Shown: piece by piece, positions 15,022 to 23,499 of the stretch
Numbering within the stretch: the stretch's first letter is position 1
Layout of the letters: the number at the start of each line of letters is the position of its first letter
Assembly (NCBI GenBank): GCA_023426345.1
Contig: JAFAAX010000182.1
Span: 1 to 35,849 of the forward strand
DNA length: 35,849 nt
Direction of reading: 5' to 3'
From: Actinomycetes bacterium
GTDB lineage: Bacteria; Actinomycetota; Actinomycetes; Actinomycetales; Actinomycetaceae
The notes under the pieces: model-generated
The model's database searches: none
What the model was told of the DNA's origin: nothing
Seen by the model: only the letters and a program-made list of their open reading frames with translations
Translations under genes and position numbers: made by a program

Positions 15022-16770
15022 ATGCGACGCACTTCGCGTGCCATCGCGGCAGTGGGTGTCGTGGCGGCCCTGGCGCTCGCCGGATGCTCGAACGGCGGCG
15101 GCCAGTCCGGCGCGTCCGGCCAGTCCGGCGCCAGCGGCGACACGTCCGCGGCATCCTTGGCGCTCTCGGACCTCAACCCGCAGTCGCGCGACGCCCTGCA
15201 GCAGGGCGGGGATCTCCGCTCGACCATCACCGAGCTGCCGGCCAGCTGGAACGGCCTGAGCTCCACGGGCGCGGGTGTGGATCTCAACACCACCATGTCG
15301 CCGTTCTTCGATGTCCCGAACTATGGGATCTTCCAGTTCAAGGACGACGGCACGTTCGACGTCGATCCCGACTTCCTGGAGAGCTACGACGTCAAGGACG
15401 CCGAGGGCGACACCCCCCAGGTCGTCACCCTGAACCTCAACCAGAAGGCGAAGTGGAACTCCGGGCGTTCCATCACGTGGGAGGACTTCCAGGCCACCTG
15501 GAAGGCCTGCAACGGCGAGAGCTCCGACTTCGACTGCGCGACGACCGACGGTTACAACCAGATCGCGTCCGTGGAGAAGGGCGACTCGGACTTCCAGGTC
15601 GTCGTCACCTTCAAGAGCAGCTACCCCGACTGGGCCGCTCCGCTGAGCGCCGTCTACCCGAAGGAGGGCTTCGCGGACGCGGCGACCTTCAACGACGGGT
15701 GGAAGTCCTTCAACAATGACTGGACCGCCGGGCCGTTCATCATCGACTCCGTCGACGAGGCCCAGCAGGTCGTCAACCTGGTGCCGAACCCCCAGTGGTG
15801 GGGCGAGAAGCCGCTGCTCGACACCGTCTCCTTCCGCGTCCTCGATCCCTCCGCACAGGGCAACGCCTTCGCGAACTCGGAGATCGACGTCCTCCAGGGC
15901 ATCATCAACGGCGACCAGTACCAGCAGGCCATGACCCGCTCCGATGCCGAGGTGCGTCGCGCGGGCGGTCTCCAGTGGCGCCACTTCACGGTGAACTCGG
16001 AGGCCGGCGTCCTCCAGGACGTCAAGGTGCGCCAGGCCATCAACAAGGGCATCGACCGCGAGGCCATCGCCAACTCGGATCTCTCCGGGATCCCGGATCT
16101 GGATCCGGCCGCGCTGATGATGGGCAACCACTTCTTCATGCCGGGCCAGGACGGCTACCAGGACAACTCCACCGACTACGCGTACAACCCCACGCAGGCC
16201 GGAGCCGACCTGGATGCCCTGGGCTGGACGATGAACGAGTCCACCGGCATCCGCGAGAAGGACGGCGAGAAGCTGACCTTCCAGTACTCCATGATGCCGG
16301 ACGTCTCGACCTCCAAGAACGAGGGCGAGCTGCTGCAGTCCCAGCTCAAGGAGATCGGCGTCGACGTCGAGATCAAGAACTTCGACTCCACCGGCTTCCT
16401 CTCCGAGGAGGTGCCCGCCGGCAACTTCGGGTTCACCACGTTCACGTGGCAGGGCACGCAGTTCCCGATGAACAACATCAATCAGATCTACGGGTGCGAT
16501 GATCAGCTGGCCCAGAACGGCGGCATGAACTACTCGCGCTACTGCGATGAGAAGATCAAGGAGCTGATCCCCCAGGCCGACACCGAGATGGATCACGACA
16601 AGCGCGTGGAGCTGACGAACCAGGTCGACAAGCTGATCTGGGACGACGTCATGACCATCCCGATCTACCGCCGCATCGAGATGACCGCGGTCCCGAAGAA
16701 CCTCGCCAACTACGGCGCCTTCGGACTGGCGACCTTCAAGGCGGAGAACGTCGGCTACCTCGCTGAGTGA
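15022..16770 (+). CDS. Peptide-binding lipoprotein of the ABC transporter (SBP family 5)
   Basis: 582-aa extracytoplasmic receptor. The signal peptide MRRTSRAIAAVGVVAALALA ends in the lipobox LAGC with Cys22 lipidated, followed by a Gly/Ser-rich tether. The body is of the DppA/OppA type (family 5): KWNSGRSITWEDFQATWKAC, a GPFIIDSVDEAQQVVNLVPN-WWGEKP block, DVKVRQAINKGIDREAIA, and the C-terminal DVMTIPIYRRIEMTAVPKN. It is probably the binding component for the three upstream genes, placed last in the cluster. A set of three hairpins follows. Confidence 0.94.
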   Translation: MRRTSRAIAAVGVVAALALAGCSNGGGQSGASGQSGASGDTSAASLALSDLNPQSRDALQQGGDLRSTITELPASWNGLSSTGAGVDLNTTMSPFFDVPNYGIFQFKDDGTFDVDPDFLESYDVKDAEGDTPQVVTLNLNQKAKWNSGRSITWEDFQATWKACNGESSDFDCATTDGYNQIASVEKGDSDFQVVVTFKSSYPDWAAPLSAVYPKEGFADAATFNDGWKSFNNDWTAGPFIIDSVDEAQQVVNLVPNPQWWGEKPLLDTVSFRVLDPSAQGNAFANSEIDVLQGIINGDQYQQAMTRSDAEVRRAGGLQWRHFTVNSEAGVLQDVKVRQAINKGIDREAIANSDLSGIPDLDPAALMMGNHFFMPGQDGYQDNSTDYAYNPTQAGADLDALGWTMNESTGIREKDGEKLTFQYSMMPDVSTSKNEGELLQSQLKEIGVDVEIKNFDSTGFLSEEVPAGNFGFTTFTWQGTQFPMNNINQIYGCDDQLAQNGGMNYSRYCDEKIKELIPQADTEMDHDKRVELTNQVDKLIWDDVMTIPIYRRIEMTAVPKNLANYGAFGLATFKAENVGYLAE

Positions 16771-16772
16771 GT

Positions 16773-16800
16773 GACTGCCATGGCATGACCCATGGCAGTC
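16773..16800 (+). terminator. Hairpin 1 after the receptor gene
   Basis: Perfect 11-bp stem GACTGCCATGG (16773-16783) / CCATGGCAGTC (16790-16800) with a 6-nt loop, two nt after the stop codon. No T-tract follows. Confidence 0.6.
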
Positions 16801-16815
16801 TCAGAGCCGAACCGA

Positions 16816-16847
16816 GCGGGGCCCGCGGAGCGATCCGCGGGCCCCGC
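16816..16847. terminator. Hairpin 2: 14-bp GC stem with GCGA tetraloop
   Basis: GCGGGGCCCGCGGA (16816-16829) and TCCGCGGGCCCCGC (16834-16847) pair perfectly around a GCGA (GNRA-type) loop. A perfect 18-bp palindrome (GGGCGGAGC/GCTCCGCCC) follows at 16859-16876. Lying between convergent genes, these probably end transcription from both sides. Confidence 0.7.
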
Positions 16848-16885
16848 CCCGCGCATACGGGCGGAGCGCTCCGCCCCCGCTCGAG

Positions 16886-17551
16886 TTAGAGCGCCGCCGT
16901 GGCCAGGACCGCGACCCCCAGCAGGGCGAGGACGCCCAGGGCCGGCCACGGGATCCAGCGGATGGCGACCGCGGTCGGGAAGTCCTGGTCGAGGTCCCGG
17001 GGAATCGGGTGCTCGGCGAGGAACTGCTCGTTGAGGGCCCGCGCGCGGCTGGGGACCGGCTCCCGGCGCTCGGGATGGCGGTGGTCCTCCAGCTCCTGGG
17101 CGACGATCTGCGCGGCCACGACCGGCTCGGTGTCGACCACGTGGTGGGCGCGCTGCGTGTCATCGATGACGGGCGCGGCCGGCGGGTTCTTGCGCAGGCT
17201 GGAGGCCCGGAGGCCGCCGCGCGCCGGCGGCGCCGCCGAGAAGTACTTCTTCGTGCCGACCCACAGGTACAGCCCCAGGTCGGAGCGCGCCTCAGCGAGC
17301 TGCGACCACGGGATGTCGATCTGGCGGAAGTGATTGCGGATGCGCGCCCCTCCGGGCGCCAGCGTCAGGCGCGGCCACATCCACAGCCACGCCGAGAACG
17401 CCGTGACGACGACCGGCCAGGGCAGCGAGAGCGCCGCGTTGCGCCACCCCTCCTGGACGAGGACGAGGATCTCGAAGGCGAGGCCCAGGACGGCGACGGC
17501 CGCTGTGCCCAGGATCGCGCGGCGCGAGCGGATCGTGATCGTGTGAGTCAT
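16886..17551 (-). CDS. PH-domain-containing membrane protein
   Basis: 221-aa protein of unknown role. Two membrane segments lie near the N-terminus (about 12-31 and 43-60: ILGTAAVAVLGLAFEILVLV, then LPWPVVVTAFSAWLWMW). A bacterial PH-like segment follows (LTLAPGGARIRNHFRQIDIPWSQLAEARSDLGLYLWVG), then a basic, probably disordered stretch and a final hydrophobic helix (WPALGVLALLGVAVLATAAL). The ATG at 17551 is chosen because TAGACT lies 7 nt upstream on the minus strand (17559-17564); the longer open frame reaches into the typA leader and is not supported. Domain assignment is from pattern only. Confidence 0.7.
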   Translation of the reverse strand: MTHTITIRSRRAILGTAAVAVLGLAFEILVLVQEGWRNAALSLPWPVVVTAFSAWLWMWPRLTLAPGGARIRNHFRQIDIPWSQLAEARSDLGLYLWVGTKKYFSAAPPARGGLRASSLRKNPPAAPVIDDTQRAHHVVDTEPVVAAQIVAQELEDHRHPERREPVPSRARALNEQFLAEHPIPRDLDQDFPTAVAIRWIPWPALGVLALLGVAVLATAAL

Positions 17552-17634
17552 CGGTGCGAGTCTAGCGAGCAGGGGGACGCGGCGACGTGTCTCATTTCGC
17601 ACGAGCGGGACTGTGTGAGGCGCCCCCGAGCGTT

Positions 17635-17804
17635 TAGTCTGGAAAGAGAATCGGCATCGCGCCGGCCTGCGCCCACCGGCGCGGCGCCAGGGGGCCGCCC
17701 GACAGGGCGGCGATCCGGGAGCGCGGCGGTTCACCATCAGCGAGTGGCGGCGGGCACGCGGCCGCTCGCGGGGCGCGAGCCCCTCCGAGTCCGAGGAGAC
17801 CTTC
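17635..17804 (+). promoter_or_regulatory. typA promoter and long structured 5' leader
   Basis: TAGTCT (17635-17640) is the likely -10 box, giving a leader of about 155 nt. The leader holds GCGCCGG (17659-17665)/CCGGCGC (17676-17682) and GCCGCCC-GACA-GGGCGGC (17694-17711) hairpins. It ends with GAGGAGA (17793-17799) before the ATG. This contrasts with the leaderless genes around it. Confidence 0.45.
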
Positions 17805-19724
17805 ATGTCAGTGCGCCCTGATCTGCGCAATGTCGCCATCGTCGCTCATGTCGACCATGGCAAGACGACGCTGGTGGACGCGATGCTGTGGCAATCCGGG
17901 GCGTTCTCCGACCACGCGACGGTGGAGAAGACGGGCGAGCGCGTCATGGACTCGGGCGATCTGGAGCGCGAGAAGGGCATCACGATCCTCGCGAAGAACA
18001 CGTCGATCCACTATACGGGTCCGGCCGCGGAGGAGCTCGGCCTCGACGCCGGGGTGACGATCAACGTCATCGACACGCCCGGGCACGCGGACTTCGGCGG
18101 CGAGGTCGAGCGCGGCCTGTCCATGGTGGACGGCGTCGTCCTGCTGGTCGACGCCTCGGAGGGGCCGCTGCCCCAGACGCGGTTCGTCCTGCGCAAGGCG
18201 CTGGAGGCGAAGCTCCCGGTGGTCGTCGTGGTCAACAAGGTCGACCGCCCGGACTCCCGCATCGAGGAGGTCGTCTCGGAGACCTCGGACCTTCTGCTCA
18301 ACCTGGCCGAGGACGTCCTCAACGAGGGCGTCGACATCGACGTGGACGCGCTGCTCGACGTGCCGATCGTCTACGCGTCGGCGAAGGCGGGGGTCTCCTC
18401 GCTGACGAACCCCGGGGACGGCAATCTGCCCACGGAGGACCTGGAGCCCCTGTTCGAGACGATCCTCAAGCGCATCCCCGGGCCGACCTACGAGGAGGGC
18501 GCGCCGCTGCAGGCGCACGTCACGAACCTCGATGCCTCCCCGTTCCTCGGCCGGCTGGCCCTGCTGCGCATCCACAACGGGACGCTGCGCAAGGGCGAGA
18601 CGGTGGGGCTGGCCCGCCACGATGGCACGATCAAGCCGGTGCGTGTCACTGAGCTGCTGCGCACCGAGGGCCTGGAGCGCGTCCCCACCGACAGCGCCGG
18701 TCCCGGAGAGATCGTCGCGGCCGCAGGCGTCGAGGACATCACGATCGGGGAGTCCCTGGTCGACCTGGACGATCCGCGCCCCCTGCCGCTCATCAAGGTG
18801 GACGATCCCGCGATCTCGATGACGATCGGCATCAACACCTCGCCCCTGGCGGGACGCACGAAGGGCGGCAAGGTGACGGCGCGCCAGGTCAAGGACCGCC
18901 TGGACCGCGAACTCATCGGCAATGTGTCGATCCGGGTGCTGCCGACGAGCCGGCCCGACGCCTGGGAGGTGCAGGACCGCGGCGAGCTGGCCCTGGCGAT
19001 CCTGGTCGAGCAGATGCGCCGGGAGGGCTTCGAGCTCACCGTCGGCAAGCCGCAGGTCGTCACGAAGAAGGTGGACGGCACCACCTACGAGCCGATGGAG
19101 CGCATGACCATCGACATCCCCGAGGAGCATCTCGGCGCCGTCACGCAGCTGATGGCCCAGCGCAAGGGCCGCATGGAGTCGATGGTGAACCACGGGACGG
19201 GCTGGATCCGCCTGGAGTTCATCGTGCCGTCGCGCGGCCTCATCGGCTTCCGCACGCGGTTCCTCACGGACACGCGCGGCACCGGCATCGCGTTCTCGAT
19301 CGCCGAGGGCTACGAACCGTGGCAGGGCGACATCGAGCAGCGCCTGACCGGCTCCCTGGTGTCCGACCGCGCCGGCAAGGCGACGCCCTACGCCCTGACG
19401 AACCTCCAGGAGCGTGGGTCCTTCATCATCGAACCCGGCTCCGAGGTCTACGAGGGCCAGGTCGTCGGGGAGAACCCGCGCGGGGAGGACATGGACGTCA
19501 ACATCACGCGCGAGAAGAAGCAGACGAACACGCGTTCCTCGACGGCCGACGTCTACGAGTCTCTGACGCCCTCGCGCAAGCTCAGCCTGGAGGAGTCCCT
19601 GGAGTTCGCGGCCAACGACGAGTGCGTGGAGGTCACCCCGGACGCCGTGCGCGTGCGCAAGGTGGTCCTGGGCGCCCAGGATCGCTTCAAGATCGCGGCC
19701 CGGGAGCGCCGCGGCCAGCACTGA
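17805..19724 (+). CDS. typA: Translational GTPase TypA/BipA
   Basis: 639-aa ribosome-associated GTPase of the EF-G family, needed for ribosome assembly and growth under stress or cold. G1 AHVDHGKTT at 14-22, switch I EREKGIT at 54-60, G3 DTPGHADF at 90-97, G4 NKVDRPDSR near 144-152, and YASAKAG (G5) follow. Domains III and V and the TypA-specific C-terminal region are present (MAQRKGRMESMVNHG, PSRGLIGFRTRFLTDTRG, then NTRSSTADVYESLTPSRKLSLEE). Length and ATG start are normal with a good ribosome binding site. Confidence 0.97.
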   Translation: MSVRPDLRNVAIVAHVDHGKTTLVDAMLWQSGAFSDHATVEKTGERVMDSGDLEREKGITILAKNTSIHYTGPAAEELGLDAGVTINVIDTPGHADFGGEVERGLSMVDGVVLLVDASEGPLPQTRFVLRKALEAKLPVVVVVNKVDRPDSRIEEVVSETSDLLLNLAEDVLNEGVDIDVDALLDVPIVYASAKAGVSSLTNPGDGNLPTEDLEPLFETILKRIPGPTYEEGAPLQAHVTNLDASPFLGRLALLRIHNGTLRKGETVGLARHDGTIKPVRVTELLRTEGLERVPTDSAGPGEIVAAAGVEDITIGESLVDLDDPRPLPLIKVDDPAISMTIGINTSPLAGRTKGGKVTARQVKDRLDRELIGNVSIRVLPTSRPDAWEVQDRGELALAILVEQMRREGFELTVGKPQVVTKKVDGTTYEPMERMTIDIPEEHLGAVTQLMAQRKGRMESMVNHGTGWIRLEFIVPSRGLIGFRTRFLTDTRGTGIAFSIAEGYEPWQGDIEQRLTGSLVSDRAGKATPYALTNLQERGSFIIEPGSEVYEGQVVGENPRGEDMDVNITREKKQTNTRSSTADVYESLTPSRKLSLEESLEFAANDECVEVTPDAVRVRKVVLGAQDRFKIAARERRGQH

Positions 19725-19780
19725 CGTGCAGACCGGGCCCGCAGCGCAATCCCTGACGTCCGCGTCGCGCAAATCGCCCG

Positions 19781-20059
19781 TCACCAGCGCGCGGGTGGGA
19801 CCGTCTTCCCCGTGACCATCGTCTCGGCCGCGACACGGACCTCGCCGTGGCGTGTGCGGACCGTCACGTGGTCGGCCGCCGTCTCCAGGAGCTCCCCCAA
19901 GGCGTCATGGAGTCCGTCCTCCATCCGGTACCGCACGACGACGCGGATTCCGGGCTCCCACTGCGTCCAGGGGAGCCGCGGCGCCGCCCGATGGTCCACC
20001 TGGGGTGAGGCGGGCGGGCCCGCCACCGGAGAGTCGTCCGTTCCGGCGTCCGTGTTCAC
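19781..20059 (-). CDS. Small SH3-like domain protein
   Basis: 92-aa protein. Its C-terminal 60 residues (GIRVVVRYRMEDGLHDALGELLETAADHVTVRTRHGEVRVAAETMVTGKTVPP) resemble the small SH3-like barrel found at the N-terminus of some actinobacterial GNAT proteins next to fdxA; here no acetyltransferase follows, so it stands alone. The GTG at 20059 lies 7 nt from a TATTAT -10 box on the minus strand (20067-20072). Longer upstream frames would cross the fdxA promoter. Function unknown. Confidence 0.6.
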   Translation of the reverse strand: MNTDAGTDDSPVAGPPASPQVDHRAAPRLPWTQWEPGIRVVVRYRMEDGLHDALGELLETAADHVTVRTRHGEVRVAAETMVTGKTVPPARW

Positions 20060-20065
20060 ATGGGC

Positions 20066-20072
20066 GATAATA
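20066..20072. promoter_or_regulatory. Shared divergent -10 region (fdxA / SH3-like gene)
   Basis: GATAATA reads as GATAAT for fdxA (plus) and TATTAT for the SH3-like gene (minus), so the two promoters overlap face to face. The minus-strand start lies 7 nt away (leaderless). The plus transcript has a leader of about 50 nt with GGAGGAGG before fdxA. Confidence 0.5.
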
Positions 20073-20129
20073 GGGCGCAGTGAGCGCCGCGGTGTCAGTG
20101 CCCGGCGGCGCGCTACGGAGGAGGTTCCC

Positions 20130-20468
20130 ATGACCTACGTCATCGCGCAGCCCTGCGTCGACGTCAAGGACCGCGCGTGCGTGGACGAATGCCCCGTCGA
20201 CTGCATCTACGAGGGCGCGCGCTCCCTGTACATCCACCCCGAGGAGTGCGTGGACTGCGGGGCGTGCGAGCCGGTGTGCCCGACCGAGGCGATCTTCTAC
20301 GAGGACGACCTGCCCGAGGAGTGGTCCGACTACTACCGGGCGAACGTCGACTTCTTCAAGGACCTGGGCTCGCCCGGCGGCGCCCAGCGCGCCGGCGTCC
20401 AGGACTTCGACGATCCGATGATCGCGGCCCTTCCGCCGCAGAACCAGGACTATCTGGCCTCCCACTGA
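20130..20468 (+). CDS. fdxA: 7Fe ferredoxin (FdxA)
   Basis: 112-aa small electron carrier with one [3Fe-4S] and one [4Fe-4S] cluster. Cys9, Cys17 and Cys50 fit the 3Fe cluster; Cys21, Cys40, Cys43 and Cys46 fit the 4Fe cluster; Cys25 is the extra cysteine common in this family. The acidic C-terminus with EEWSDYYRANVDFFKDLGSPGGA is typical of actinobacterial FdxA. The start is fixed by MTYVIAQPC and an excellent GGAGGAGG ribosome binding site. In this lineage it commonly neighbours dapC, as here. Confidence 0.96.
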   Translation: MTYVIAQPCVDVKDRACVDECPVDCIYEGARSLYIHPEECVDCGACEPVCPTEAIFYEDDLPEEWSDYYRANVDFFKDLGSPGGAQRAGVQDFDDPMIAALPPQNQDYLASH

Positions 20469-20486
20469 GGCGCGGCCCCCTCTCGC

Positions 20487-20552
20487 CGACTTCGGTCCCT
20501 TTCTCCGGCGACTTCGGTCCCTTTCTCCGGCGACTTCGGTTCTTCTTCGTCC
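20487..20552. repeat. Composite intergenic repeat, locus B: three 22-bp tandem units
   Basis: The core CGACTTCGGT starts at 20487, 20509 and 20531, an exact 22-bp period. Units 1 and 2 share the same 12-bp filler (CCCTTTCTCCGG); unit 3 has TCTTCTTCGTCC. The same core and period occur inverted at 4656-4687, and one core occurs at 25012. It lies between fdxA and the dapC promoter. Confidence 0.9.
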
Positions 20553-20630
20553 GCGGGGCCCCGTCGACCTACGCTGGACCTGACCAGTCCTCGTCTGCCC
20601 GCCCGCAGGCCGCGTCCTTCAGGAGGCTCC

Positions 20631-21767
20631 ATGTCCGCATTGCCCCGCCCGCTCGGGCTTCCGGATTTCCCCTGGGACACGCTGGCCGAGGCGCGCGCCA
20701 CCGCGGAGGCCCATCCCGATGGCATCTGCGACCTCTCCGTGGGCACGCCGGTCGACCCCACGCCGGAGTTCATCCGGCGCGCGCTGGCCGACGCGGCGGA
20801 CGCGCCCGGATACCCGCAGGTCATCGGCACCCCGGAGGTCCGCGAAGCGATCCTCGCGTGGGCGGCGCGGCGGAACATGGTGGACGTGGGCCAAGCAGGC
20901 GCGATCCCGACCATCGGCTCCAAGGAGGCGGTCGCGTGGCTGCCGATGCTCCTCGGCGTGCGTCCCGGAGACACGATCCTGGTGCCGGCGGCCGCGTATC
21001 CGACGTACGACGTGGGCGCGCGGCTGGCCGGCGCCACGCCCGTGCCCGTCGATCCGACGCGCCCGGACCTGTGGCCGGACGCGCAGATGGCCTGGCTGAA
21101 CACGCCCGGCAACCCCGACGGGCACGTCCTCTCCCTCGACCAGCTGCGCGCCGCGGTCCGCTGGGCGCGGGCGCGCGGCGCGGTCCTCGTCTCCGACGAG
21201 TGCTACGCGTCCCTCCCCTGGACGGCGCCCTACATGGACGAGGGCGTCCCGTCCGTGCTGGATCGGCGGGTCTGCGACGCGGACGCCTCCGGCCTGCTGG
21301 TCCTCTATTCCCTGTCCAAGCAGTCGAGCCTGGCCGGATACCGGGCGGGCCTCATGGTGGGGGATCCTCGGCTGGTGGGGGCCGCCGTGGAGGTCCGCAA
21401 GCACGCCGGCCTCATGGTGCCGACGCCGGTCCAACACGCCATGGCGGTCGCCCTCGTCGATGAGGACCACGTGCGCCTCCAGCGGGAGCGCTACGGCCGG
21501 CGCCGCGAGCGGCTGCTGGCGGCCCTGGAGCCGGCTGGGCTGGACAACGATCCGGACTCCGTGGCGGGGCTGTACCTGTGGGCGCGCGACGCGCGCGGGA
21601 CGGCCTCCGCCCGGGAGCTCGTCGACCGGTTCGCCAGGCTGGGGATCCTGGTGGCGCCCGGCGACTTCTACGGGGCCGCAGGACGGGGGCGCGTCCGGAT
21701 CGCGCTGACGGCCACCGACGAGCGCGTCGACGCGGCGGCCCGGCGGCTGGAGGAGTCGGGCCGCTGA
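20631..21767 (+). CDS. dapC: Succinyldiaminopimelate transaminase (DapC)
   Basis: 378-aa PLP-dependent class I/II aminotransferase. It converts N-succinyl-2-amino-6-ketopimelate to N-succinyl-LL-diaminopimelate in the succinylase branch of lysine/peptidoglycan precursor synthesis. PLP Lys230 lies in YSLSKQSSLAGYRAG, Asp189 in SDECYA, and the NTPGNPDG substrate/PLP loop is at about 157-164. LSVGTPVDPTPEF is the usual N-terminal motif. AGGAGG precedes the ATG, and TACGCT (20570-20575) is a plausible -10. The same pathway is served by dapD 5 kb away. Confidence 0.94.
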   Translation: MSALPRPLGLPDFPWDTLAEARATAEAHPDGICDLSVGTPVDPTPEFIRRALADAADAPGYPQVIGTPEVREAILAWAARRNMVDVGQAGAIPTIGSKEAVAWLPMLLGVRPGDTILVPAAAYPTYDVGARLAGATPVPVDPTRPDLWPDAQMAWLNTPGNPDGHVLSLDQLRAAVRWARARGAVLVSDECYASLPWTAPYMDEGVPSVLDRRVCDADASGLLVLYSLSKQSSLAGYRAGLMVGDPRLVGAAVEVRKHAGLMVPTPVQHAMAVALVDEDHVRLQRERYGRRRERLLAALEPAGLDNDPDSVAGLYLWARDARGTASARELVDRFARLGILVAPGDFYGAAGRGRVRIALTATDERVDAAARRLEESGR

Positions 21768-21915
21768 GACCGGCTGACGGACGCCCGTCGGCCACAGCGC
21801 GGGCGCGGAATCCACGGGCGTGCCTCCGTGACGGGGGCTACAGTTGGGACCACAGTCCCGGTTTCGACGGTGAACCCGCCCACCACCCAGCACCACGATG
21901 AGGAGGCCGACCCTG

Positions 21916-23310
21916 ATGGCCAGCAGCACGAAGTCCGAGAAGACCGCACTCGCCGCCCCGACAGCACCGTCGACGGACGCGCCCGCCTCGCCCCCCGACG
22001 GCCAGGATCGCCCCGACGGCCTGCTCGTGGTGGGCGACAAGCAGGTCGAGTTGCCGCGGGTGCGCGCCACCCAGGGCGAGGACGGCCTCAAGGTCGGCTC
22101 CGTGATGGCGAAGGCCGGAGTGGTCACGTTGGACCCGGGGTACACGAACACCGGGTCGTGCGAGTCCTCGATCACCTACATCGACGGCGACGCCGGGATC
22201 CTGCGCTACCGCGGCTACCCGATCGAGCAGCTGGCGAAGAACTCCAGTTTCCTGGAGGTCGCCTACCTGTTGATCTACGGAGAGCTCCCGGACGCCGCCA
22301 CGCTCGAGCAGTTCATCCGCCACATCCAGCGGCATCGGCTCCTTCACGAGGACTTCAAGGCCTTCTTCACCGCGTTCCCCCATGACGGGCACCCGATGGC
22401 GATCCTCCAGGCGGGCGTGGCCGGCTTGGCCACCTACTACGAGGACACGCTGGATCCGGGGGACCCAGACCAGATCAGCGAGGCCGCGGTGCTCCTGATG
22501 GCGAAGATGCCGACGATGATCAGCTACATCGCCAAGCGCGCCGCGGGCCTGCCGCTGCTCTACCCGGATTCGCAGCGCGGCTACGCCGAGGATTTCATCC
22601 GGATGACGTTCGGCATGCCCTACCAGGCCTATGACATCGACCCCTCGTTGGTGCACGCCCTGGACATGCTGCTCATCCTCCACGCCGACCACGAGCAGAA
22701 CTGCTCGACGTCGACGGTGCGCCTGGTGGGGTCCTCGCAGGCGAACCTCTACGCGTCCGTGGCCGCGGGCGTCGGCGCGCTGGCCGGGCCGCTGCACGGA
22801 GGGGCGAACGAGGCCGTCCTGCGGATGCTCATGCAGATCCGCGACTCGGGCGACTCCGCGCAGTCCTTCGTCGACAAGGTGAAGAATAAGGAGGCCGGCG
22901 TCAAGCTCATGGGCTTCGGACACCGCGTCTACAAGAACTACGACCCGCGCGCCGCGATCGTCAAGGAGGCCGCCCACGACGTGCTGTCGCGGCTGGGGAA
23001 GAAGGACGACCTCCTCGACATCGCGATGGAGCTCGAGGGCATCGCTTTGAACGACGACTACTTCAAGGAGCGCAAGCTCTACCCGAACGTCGACTTCTAC
23101 ACGGGCCTCATCTACTCGGCGATGGGCTTCCCGATGAAGATGTTCACCCCGCTGTTCGCCCTGGGGCGCCTGCCGGGCTGGATCGCCCAGTACAAGGAGA
23201 TGACGGAGGATCCGGCGACGAAGATCGGGCGCCCGCGCCAGGTGTACATCGGCTCCCCGGCGCGCGACTACGTGCCGTTGCGCGAGCGCTCGGCCCGCGT
23301 GGCCGGGTGA
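21916..23310 (+). CDS. gltA: Citrate synthase (type II)
   Basis: 464-aa enzyme condensing acetyl-CoA with oxaloacetate. Catalytic regions: HADHEQNCSTSTVR (about 256-269), GPLHGGANEAV (His294), MGFGHRVYKNYDPRA (His336), and the Asp-containing YPNVDFYTG near the end. The N-terminal 40 residues are disordered. The ATG at 21916 follows AGGAGG (21901-21906) by 9 nt and is preferred over the in-frame ATG at 21898, which has no ribosome binding site. TACAGT (21839-21844) is a possible -10. A strong terminator follows. Confidence 0.96.
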   Translation: MASSTKSEKTALAAPTAPSTDAPASPPDGQDRPDGLLVVGDKQVELPRVRATQGEDGLKVGSVMAKAGVVTLDPGYTNTGSCESSITYIDGDAGILRYRGYPIEQLAKNSSFLEVAYLLIYGELPDAATLEQFIRHIQRHRLLHEDFKAFFTAFPHDGHPMAILQAGVAGLATYYEDTLDPGDPDQISEAAVLLMAKMPTMISYIAKRAAGLPLLYPDSQRGYAEDFIRMTFGMPYQAYDIDPSLVHALDMLLILHADHEQNCSTSTVRLVGSSQANLYASVAAGVGALAGPLHGGANEAVLRMLMQIRDSGDSAQSFVDKVKNKEAGVKLMGFGHRVYKNYDPRAAIVKEAAHDVLSRLGKKDDLLDIAMELEGIALNDDYFKERKLYPNVDFYTGLIYSAMGFPMKMFTPLFALGRLPGWIAQYKEMTEDPATKIGRPRQVYIGSPARDYVPLRERSARVAG

Positions 23311-23343
23311 CGCCGAGCCGTCGATGACGACTCGATGACGGTG

Positions 23344-23370
23344 GGGGCGGAGCCTGAGAGGCTCCGCCCC
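23344..23370 (+). terminator. Rho-independent-type terminator after gltA
   Basis: Perfect 11-bp stem GGGGCGGAGCC (23344-23354) / GGCTCCGCCCC (23360-23370) with loop TGAGA, followed only by TTCG, 33 nt after the stop. Confidence 0.75.
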
Positions 23371-23499
23371 TTCGCCGTGCGAAGCGGGGACCTGGGCACG
23401 GCCGCGGCCTGCCCATTGCCATCCACAGCGGTGCTGCTTGTCCACAATGTGCGGTGGGGGTCTGGCGTCCGGCCGACATCGCCCGCTACCGTGTGTCGC

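Noticed and set aside
17808..19784. 658-aa minus-strand open frame opposite typA
   Set aside because: High-GC mirror frame; composition rich in Arg, His and Asp without motifs, fully opposite a certain gene. The same holds for 12590-14836 and 15001-16596 on the minus strand.
20487..20552. CRISPR-like array (regular 22-bp repeats)
   Set aside because: The fillers between cores are 12 bp and partly identical, too short and not unique; no cas genes are nearby.
23439..23447. TTGTCCACA resembling an actinobacterial DnaA box, and GATCCACAG at 8713
   Set aside because: Single isolated sites; no cluster, dnaA or dnaN nearby. The 8701-8721 sequence is better explained as a hairpin between convergent genes.
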